A stretch of DNA of 64,000 nucleotides from JAIQET01 sp035542575 (GTDB lineage: Bacteria; Acidobacteriota; Terriglobia; Terriglobales; Acidobacteriaceae). Of the stretch, positions 58,375-64,000 are shown one piece after another. The position numbers were made by a program, and so were the translations under genes. The first letter of the stretch is position 1; every line of letters starts with the position of its first letter. Under the pieces are notes generated by a model. That model did not search any database and was not told the origin of the DNA. It saw only the letters and a program-made list of their open reading frames with translations. The stretch is taken from the NCBI GenBank assembly GCA_035542575.1, contig DATKLE010000100.1:62001-126000 (forward strand). Direction: 5' to 3'.

Positions 58375-59700
58375 CTATCGCGGCGGCTTAGGATCGAAGC
58401 GCACGGTCACGTCTACCGTTTCGCTCTTATCGTCAGGAGTTTCGTGGACGCTGGCATTCCACTCTCCAATCAGCGAGAGTTTCTTCAACGCCTCGTCTAC
58501 GAAACGCTTGGGATAGCTGGAATCATACGGGTCACCGCTGCGCAGCTGCCAATCATCCTCCAGGCGCGCGGCGTTGCGTTCATCGAGGCCCTGTATCTCC
58601 AGGTCTCCCATTTTGTAGATGTCGCCCTCGTGTACCTCGAGTCGGTAGCTGACTGTCGATTGCGCATCATCCATCTGGGGCGTGGACTCTATCGAAGTGG
58701 CCAGGTAGCCGCGGGTCCCGTACAGCCGGCGGACGGCATCGAGGTCGGTAGCTAGCTCGACCGCATTGGCGGCCTCGCCCGCCCGAAGATGGATGAGCCC
58801 CTGGAGCTGTTCGGTGGGAAACACACTGTTACCCGACCACTGCACGTCCGTCAGTTTGTAGCGGGAGCCGGGACTGACGGCGAAGGAGAGGTCGACAATC
58901 GTCTCCTGCGGACTCTCCCGCGCAACCTTGGCTTCGGCGGCGGCGAAGGCGGCTTTGAGATAGCCGCGCGCGAGATACACGGGCAGAAGATTCTTGTCTT
59001 CCTGTGCGCGGAGTATGGAGCGCCGGTATTCCGCCCCCAGCATCGGTTTGGCGGCGGCCTGCAGCAAGGGCAGCTCACCGGCGCCGACGCCGGTGAATTC
59101 CACATTGCCAACGCGGATGTTCGGGCCGCTCACGCTGAAATCGATGGCTTCAATAGGGCCGTCTTCGGGTCCAGCGCGCAGGTAGTCCACGCGGCCGTTT
59201 ACCTTGTGTTCAATCAGCAGGGCTTGCAGCGCATCCGAGACCTGGTCGGCAAGACTGCCGGAGACCGGCAATTGACCTTGGAACAGCGGCACGCGTTCGC
59301 GCAGTTGCTGGAGCAATGCCTCGTCGGAGAGCCAAACAAAGTTGTCAAAGCGGGCAGGGACGAACAGGCCGCTGTCAGTGACTTGCAGTTCGAGCTTGGC
59401 GCCCTCGGAGGAATACTGGAAACTGTAACCGACTTCGCTGAAAACGCCAGTATCGCCCAGGTGCTGGCTAGCCACCTTAAAGTCCGCTTCGCTGACCGTC
59501 TGGCCAAGGCGCAGGCCGCTCGCCGCGATGATCTCCTCTGGCGTGTAACGCTTGCTGCCCGTCGCCGTAGCCGAGATGAGTTTGAAGGCTAGGACTGACA
59601 GTTTCTTGCTCGTGGGTCTCTGGGTCTGGCTAGAGGCCAGGAAAACCGGAAGGCCGAGAATTGCCAAGAACAAGCCGGAACAGATCCTACAGGAATTCAC
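58375..59700 (-). CDS. POTRA-repeat protein without a barrel
   Basis: 441 residues. A signal peptide ('LFLAILGLPVFLASSQ') precedes several POTRA-like modules: 'YTPEEIIAASGLRLGQTVSE' with 'LGDTGVFSEVGYSF', then 'IRVGNVEFTGVGAGELPLLQ', 'YKLTDVQWSGNSVFPTEQL', and 'YKMGDLEIQGLDERNAARLE'. BamA/TamA have such modules before a ~350-residue outer-membrane barrel. Here the protein ends after the last module ('VDVTVRFDPKPPR'). It is likely periplasmic. It is divergent from the secretin gene. Confidence 0.85.
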   Translation of the reverse strand: MNSCRICSGLFLAILGLPVFLASSQTQRPTSKKLSVLAFKLISATATGSKRYTPEEIIAASGLRLGQTVSEADFKVASQHLGDTGVFSEVGYSFQYSSEGAKLELQVTDSGLFVPARFDNFVWLSDEALLQQLRERVPLFQGQLPVSGSLADQVSDALQALLIEHKVNGRVDYLRAGPEDGPIEAIDFSVSGPNIRVGNVEFTGVGAGELPLLQAAAKPMLGAEYRRSILRAQEDKNLLPVYLARGYLKAAFAAAEAKVARESPQETIVDLSFAVSPGSRYKLTDVQWSGNSVFPTEQLQGLIHLRAGEAANAVELATDLDAVRRLYGTRGYLATSIESTPQMDDAQSTVSYRLEVHEGDIYKMGDLEIQGLDERNAARLEDDWQLRSGDPYDSSYPKRFVDEALKKLSLIGEWNASVHETPDDKSETVDVTVRFDPKPPR

Positions 59701-59894
59701 GTGAGGAGGATTCTAACCCAAACGGGATATTCAAGCTCGGCGATGGGGAAGCGACGCGAAGGGCTGCGATCGCTCAAGCCCTCCTTGCAGGGCGTCTTTT
59801 GCGACAGACTGACGAGCTCTAATGATGTGTGCCAAGGTACCAGACCTGCGGAATCTGCTCTGCCACGACGCGAATCCGGTTAAAATCGAGAGGC

Positions 59895-61739
59895 ATGCGC
59901 TGGGTGGGATTCATTCTGGCTGTTCTTGGGTTGGCGGTAGCTGCCTTCTGTGCTGACGATCCCCAGAATGTCCCCCTGCTGCCGTGTGGTCAGGGCCAGC
60001 CCGGAGCTCCCAACTGCAACCCGTCCAAGAAAGAGCTCAAGCAAGCGAAGGCCGCTTACACCAAGGCCCTGAAACTGCAGAAAGAAAAGCGCGGGGATGA
60101 GGCTCTGCAGGAATTCGAGCGGGCCGCGCAACTCAATCCCAGGGACATTGACTATGTCACCGCGCGCGAAATGGCCCGTCAGCAGTCGGTCTATGAGCAC
60201 CTCGAGCGCGGCAACGCGGAGATGCTGAAGGGGCGGCAGATCGAAGCCCTGGCCGACTTTCGCAGCGCACTGCAACTCGACCCCGCCAACCAATTTGCCC
60301 AGCAGCGCTTGCGCGATTCACTGGGAGATTGGACGCCGAAAGTCGTGGCCGCGCCCCAAGTCGTGGAGGATGGGGGAGAGGTGCGAGTGGTTCCGGACCT
60401 CACCCTGGCCGATTTTCACTACCACGGTGATTCCCGAGGACTCCTTACCCAGGTGGCGGCGGCCTTCGGCGTAGTGGCGACGTTCGACGATTCTGTGCAA
60501 TCGCGCCGGGTCAGCTTCGACATCCAGGGCGTGGACTTCTTCACCGCCATGGGGGCGGCTTGCGAGGTGACCAAGACATTCTGGACGCCACTGGAGGAAA
60601 AGCAAGTCCTGGTAGCCGCCGACTCGCTCGAAAACCATCGCCTCTTCGATCGCATGGCGTTGCGCACCTTCTTCATTCCCGGAATCACCACGCCCCAGGA
60701 GCTGCAGGAAATCGTCAACATGCTGCGCGCGGTCTTCGAGATTCGGTTTATCACGCCGCAGCCACAAACCGGCACCCTGGTGGTGCGCGCGCCCAAGGCC
60801 ATGCTGGACGCAGCCACGCAGACGCTGATGACGCTGCAGGACGGGCGACCCCAGGTCATGCTTGACGTCTATGTGTACGAGATTACGCACTCCCTGGTAC
60901 ACAATTTCGGGCTTCACATCCCCAACCAGTTTCAGTTGTTCAACATTCCCGCGGGAGCGCTGGCCGCCCTTGGGGGACAGAATATCCAGGACCTGATCAA
61001 TCAACTGATCGCGGGCGGCGGGATCAACCAGGCCAATTCGCAGGCTTTGTCGGCGCTGCTGGCGCAGTTGAGCAGCCAGCAGAATTCCATCTTCAGCCAG
61101 CCCCTGGCGACTTTTGGCGGGGGCCTGACATTCATGGGGCTGAGCCTGGGCACGGCCAGCGCACAGCTGTCCGTAAACGAAAGCACGGTGAAGAATCTGG
61201 AGCATGCCACGCTGCGCGTGGCCGAGGGCAATGAGGCCAATTTCAAAGTGGGGTCGCGCTTTCCCATCCTGAACGCCAGCTTCGCGCCCATCTTCAATAC
61301 TCCGGCAATTGCCCAGAACATCCAGAACAACACGTTTCAGGCGGCATTCCCTTCCTTCAGTTATGAAGACCTCGGGCTCACCATGAAGGCGAAGCCGCAG
61401 GTCAACGGCGACTCCGATGTGAGCCTCGCGCTGGAGTTGCAAGTGCGCTCTCTCACCGGTGCGGCCATGAATGGCGTGCCTGTCATCTCCAATCGGGAAT
61501 ACAAAGGCAGCATTATGTTGCGAGACGGGGAGCCCGCGGTGGTCGCGGGTTCGGTGTCGCGCACCGAACAACGCAGTCTGAGCGGCATTCCGGGGCTGGG
61601 AGAGGTTCCCGGGCTCAATCGCGTGATGGCTACAAACACCAAAGAAGAGGACGACGACGAACTGCTCGTCGTGATCACGCCGCACGTGGTCCGCCAGGCT
61701 GCGGGAACTAATGCGGAAGTGTGGGTGAAGAAACAGTAG
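59895..61739 (+). CDS. TPR-containing secretin (GspD/PilQ family)
   Basis: 614 residues from ATG 59895 (GAGAGG just upstream). A signal peptide is followed by two TPR-like repeats (about 45-140), an N-domain ring ('VVATFDDSVQSRRVSFDIQG'), a KH-like ring ('TLVVRAPKAMLDAATQTLMT') and the C-terminal secretin gate ('FKVGSRFPILNA', 'NREYKGSIMLRDGEPAVVAG', 'SLSGIPGLGEVPGLNRVM', 'ELLVVITPHVV'). It should form an outer-membrane channel. No other type II, IV pilus or Tad genes are nearby, so its system is unknown. Confidence 0.88.
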   Translation: MRWVGFILAVLGLAVAAFCADDPQNVPLLPCGQGQPGAPNCNPSKKELKQAKAAYTKALKLQKEKRGDEALQEFERAAQLNPRDIDYVTAREMARQQSVYEHLERGNAEMLKGRQIEALADFRSALQLDPANQFAQQRLRDSLGDWTPKVVAAPQVVEDGGEVRVVPDLTLADFHYHGDSRGLLTQVAAAFGVVATFDDSVQSRRVSFDIQGVDFFTAMGAACEVTKTFWTPLEEKQVLVAADSLENHRLFDRMALRTFFIPGITTPQELQEIVNMLRAVFEIRFITPQPQTGTLVVRAPKAMLDAATQTLMTLQDGRPQVMLDVYVYEITHSLVHNFGLHIPNQFQLFNIPAGALAALGGQNIQDLINQLIAGGGINQANSQALSALLAQLSSQQNSIFSQPLATFGGGLTFMGLSLGTASAQLSVNESTVKNLEHATLRVAEGNEANFKVGSRFPILNASFAPIFNTPAIAQNIQNNTFQAAFPSFSYEDLGLTMKAKPQVNGDSDVSLALELQVRSLTGAAMNGVPVISNREYKGSIMLRDGEPAVVAGSVSRTEQRSLSGIPGLGEVPGLNRVMATNTKEEDDDELLVVITPHVVRQAAGTNAEVWVKKQ

Positions 61740-61740
61740 C

Positions 61741-61806
61741 TGGTGGCTGGAAGCTGGGAGCCGGCGATTTTTATCCCGAAACAGGGTTACGCAGCTACCA
61801 GCCTCC
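61741..61806. repeat. 'ggctggaagctgg' inverted repeat
   Basis: 'tggtggctggaagctggg' on the left is mirrored by 'cagctaccagcctccagcc' on the right. It lies in the convergent gap between the secretin and DsbA-like genes, with a T-run (gattttta) inside, so it could also terminate transcription. Confidence 0.6.
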
Positions 61807-61812
61807 AGCCGT

Positions 61813-62721
61813 TTATTTCCCTTCCTTGGCGGCGAAATCCACCAGCTCTTTCACCACCTCGTAGGGAACGCCACCAGGGAGTTTGCGCCCATTGATGAAC
61901 AGGGTAGGGGTGGAGTTCACATCCAGGGACTTGCCCAGGGCCAGGGAGCGTTCCACCCTCGTAGTGGTGTCGGGCTGAGCGGCGCAGGCGGCAATCTCGG
62001 ATCCTTTCACTCCCGCCGTATCGGCCAGTCCGGTCAGCTTCTCATCGGCGTTGCTGGCGGTGATCTCCGCCTGCGCGGCGTACACGCCCTCCACGAATTT
62101 CCAGAAGGCGTCATTCGAGGCGCGCCCCACACAATCCGCGTAGGCCGCTGCCTTGCCCGACCAGTTGTGCGAGGGGAGGGGAAAATGCTGGAACACCAGA
62201 CGCACATCTTTGTCCTCGCTGAGCAGCTTATCGAGGATGGGCTGTGCCTCCTTACAGTGCGGGCATTGCAGATCGCTGAACTCGACCACCGTCACAGGTG
62301 CGTCTGCCGGGCCGCGCGCAGGTCCTGTAACTTTCTGCTCCAACAGCTTGCGATCGGCGTCGAAAGGATGCGGCCCAAACGGGATGATCTCGCCCGTCAC
62401 CGCATGTTTGCCATCGGCAGTGATATAGAGTTTGTTACTCTGCGATCCCTGGGGACCGCTGATCACTACGCTCACCTCGGTCAGTCCTTCCGCCACCGAC
62501 GGCTTGATCTCTGCAACCTTCCAGGTCAGGCCGGCCTGGTAGCCAAGCATCTGCTGCAGGAAAGCGTTCACCGTCTCCTCAGAGGGCATGTTTGGCTTGA
62601 CACCTGCCACAGCGGCAGGCTTGGCGGCGGTATGATGCGCCGGGGATGACGGCTTCTGTTGCGCAACCATCACACCGGCGAGCAGCAGAATCAAAGCTAC
62701 GCGGCAGAGCAGACGAAGCAT
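61813..62721 (-). CDS. Secreted DsbA/DsbG-like thiol oxidoreductase
   Basis: 302 residues from 'MLRLLCRVALILLLAGVMVA', a signal peptide. Residues ~45-125 are an N-terminal domain like that preceding thioredoxin folds in DsbG-type proteins. The thioredoxin fold has Cys153-Cys156 ('SDLQCPHCKEAQ') and the cis-Pro loop 'VNSTPTLFINGRKLPG'. It would act on disulfides in the periplasm. AAAGGA six bases before ATG 62721 selects it over ATG 62742. No DsbB-like partner is nearby. Confidence 0.9.
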   Translation of the reverse strand: MLRLLCRVALILLLAGVMVAQQKPSSPAHHTAAKPAAVAGVKPNMPSEETVNAFLQQMLGYQAGLTWKVAEIKPSVAEGLTEVSVVISGPQGSQSNKLYITADGKHAVTGEIIPFGPHPFDADRKLLEQKVTGPARGPADAPVTVVEFSDLQCPHCKEAQPILDKLLSEDKDVRLVFQHFPLPSHNWSGKAAAYADCVGRASNDAFWKFVEGVYAAQAEITASNADEKLTGLADTAGVKGSEIAACAAQPDTTTRVERSLALGKSLDVNSTPTLFINGRKLPGGVPYEVVKELVDFAAKEGK

Positions 62722-62794
62722 GCGATCCTTTCTAATCGTCATAGGAATGTTGTGCGGTTTCTAACGGAACACTCTCTTATTGGATCCATCCATC

Positions 62795-64000
62795 CTACAC
62801 GTCGGGCTTGGCGGCGATGGGAAAACGCCGGCCGTAGCCGAAGGCCTTCTCCGAGATCTTGAGTCCGGGAGCGGCTTGCTGGCGCTTGTATTCGCTGCGC
62901 TCTACCATGCGGATGACGCGCCGTACCAGATCCAGGTCGAAGTTGTGATCGCGAGCAATCTGCTCGGCCGGGCGCGATTCTTCCACATAGTCTTCGACAA
63001 TGGCGTCCAGGACCTCATAGGGCGGCAAGGTGTCGCTGTCCCGCTGGCCGGGGCGCAACTCAGCCGACGGCGGCTTCTCCAGGCTGGCCTGCGGGATCAC
63101 CGGGCGGCGCGCATTCACATAGCGGCTGAGGCGATAAACCATGGTCTTGGGTACGTCGGAGATCACGGCCAAGCCACCCACCATGTCGCCATAGAGGGTG
63201 CAATAGCCCACGCCCAACTCACTCTTGTTGCCGGTGCTGAGCACAATAGCGCCAAATTTGTTGGAAAGCGCCATCAGCAGGCTGCCGCGGGCCCGCGATT
63301 GAATGTTTTCTTCGGTAACGTCTTCCTTCCGCCCGGCGAAGGCCTTCTGCAGTGTCTTCTTGTAGCTCTCGAAGACTTCGGTAATGCAGAGCAGTTCGAA
63401 GCGGATGCCGAGATTCTCAGCGAGCGTGCGGGCGTCGTCGACGGAACCCTGGGAGGAGTAAGGTCCGGGCATGCCCACGCCGATCACGTTTTCCGGCCCC
63501 AAGGCCTCCGCGGCAATCACTGCGGTGAGAGCGGAGTCGATGCCTCCGCTGAGGCCGATGATCACCTGTCGAAAACCGCATTTGCGCACGTAATCGCGCG
63601 TGCCCAGCACCAGGGCGGCGTAGGCGCTGCCTTCTTCGCCCTCGATCTGCGGGTGAATCTCACCGGAGAGTTGGTCCGAGTCGAAATAGATGAGATCTTC
63701 CTCGAAGGACTTGCCTTGCGCGATCACCTGGCCTGCTGGGTCAAGGACCACGCTGGAGCCGTCAAACACCAAGCTGTCGTTGCCTCCGACCTGGTTGACC
63801 ATGGCTACCGGGACCTTGTTGCTGCGGGCGATGGTGGCCAGCATGTCGCGCCGAAATTCGCGCTTGCCCAGCCAGAACGGGGACGCTGAAATATTCAACA
63901 GAAAATTGCCCCCGGCGCGGATCAGCGCTTCTACCGGGTCAAAGGTATACAGCCGCTTGTTCCAGAAGTGCTTGTCGTTCCAGGCATCTTCACAAATCGT
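62795..64000 (-). CDS. nadE: Glutamine-dependent NAD+ synthetase (5' end outside window)
   Basis: The frame runs from the window edge to 62795, so the N-terminus is missing. What remains starts within the nitrilase-like glutaminase domain, including the catalytic Cys in 'TICEDAWNDKHFWN' (63999 and below). The synthetase domain has the PP-loop 'VIIGLSGGIDSALTAVIA', 'ENVIGVGMPGPYSSQGSVDD' and 'ILSTGNKSELGVGYCTLYGD'-type 'VLSTGNKSELGVGYCT'. It amidates deamido-NAD to NAD using glutamine and ATP. The ATG at 63898 is internal, not the start. Confidence 0.95.
   Translation of the reverse strand, partial: TICEDAWNDKHFWNKRLYTFDPVEALIRAGGNFLLNISASPFWLGKREFRRDMLATIARSNKVPVAMVNQVGGNDSLVFDGSSVVLDPAGQVIAQGKSFEEDLIYFDSDQLSGEIHPQIEGEEGSAYAALVLGTRDYVRKCGFRQVIIGLSGGIDSALTAVIAAEALGPENVIGVGMPGPYSSQGSVDDARTLAENLGIRFELLCITEVFESYKKTLQKAFAGRKEDVTEENIQSRARGSLLMALSNKFGAIVLSTGNKSELGVGYCTLYGDMVGGLAVISDVPKTMVYRLSRYVNARRPVIPQASLEKPPSAELRPGQRDSDTLPPYEVLDAIVEDYVEESRPAEQIARDHNFDLDLVRRVIRMVERSEYKRQQAAPGLKISEKAFGYGRRFPIAAKPDV

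Noticed and set aside
60318..61685. 455-codon minus-strand frame
   Set aside because: Antisense to the secretin domain; no motif and no ribosome site.
62780..63889. 369-codon plus-strand frame
   Set aside because: Antisense to nadE, which has clear catalytic motifs.

Overview
The window looks like a chromosomal segment of an Acidobacteriota bacterium, probably of the Terriglobia/Koribacter type. This is inferred from gene content; no database was searched. The pointers are a VWFA-related secreted protein of the acidobacterial kind, a Ser/Thr kinase fused to a WD40/TolB-like propeller, a winged-helix/TolB/TPR regulator, bacillithiol synthesis (BshC), HemQ, a LptF-LptG fusion, GC-rich codon use and many short palindromic intergenic repeats. 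I see no transposase, prophage, CRISPR array, rRNA or canonical tRNA. The one RNA gene is tmRNA.

Layout. 1-3.8 kb: an edge-truncated minus-strand protein with a glycine linker and an apparent ATT start, a CHAD-HD fusion, and an MmcB-like nuclease-fold protein. 4.3-5.3 kb: two small NTF2/SRPBCC-fold proteins. 5.5-8.5 kb: dnaX-ybaB-recR. 8.7-10.6 kb: STAS protein, YeiH-type membrane protein, alkyltransferase-like protein. 10.7-14 kb: gene-decay zone around a large winged-helix/TPR regulator. 14-17.6 kb: HemQ, ATP-grasp ligase and zinc metallopeptidase. 18-25 kb: an unrecognised protein, kinase-propeller, ssrA, VWFA protein, SIMPL protein. 25-31 kb: bshC, a HAD protein, small proteins, GDPD and glpD. 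31-34 kb: mazG, a GNAT and an NSAR/OSBS-type enolase-superfamily enzyme. 34-40 kb: secreted protein, bactofilin, two methyltransferases, FAD oxidoreductase and an ABC exporter.

40-43.4 kb is a complete Cpx-like envelope-stress module: a Spy/CpxP protein divergent from an OmpR-type regulator and HAMP kinase, with GTAAA repeats (including GTAAA-N5-GTAAA, the CpxR box known from E. coli) in the shared promoter. 43.4-48.9 kb is a tightly packed seven-gene minus-strand operon (lipocalin-like secreted protein, GntR/YtrA regulator, ABC ATPase, ABC permease, two DUF4386 proteins, MDR oxidoreductase) preceded by a perfect palindrome with 12-bp arms. 49-53.4 kb: propeller lipoprotein, LptF-LptG fusion, small membrane protein. 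53.5-57.5 kb is a polyamine cluster: pyruvoyl arginine decarboxylase, agmatine deiminase, N-carbamoylputrescine amidase and a deoxyhypusine-synthase-like enzyme, together an arginine-to-putrescine route plus a likely higher-polyamine step. 57.7-64 kb: small secreted protein, POTRA-only protein, TPR-secretin, DsbA-like protein and an edge-truncated NAD synthetase.

The strongest leads are the Cpx-box promoter, the polyamine cluster, the palindrome-led GntR/ABC/DUF4386 operon, a dispersed palindromic repeat that appears to have inserted inside the agmatine deiminase reading frame, the apparent ATT start at the left edge, and the paired truncated genes around 13.68 kb.
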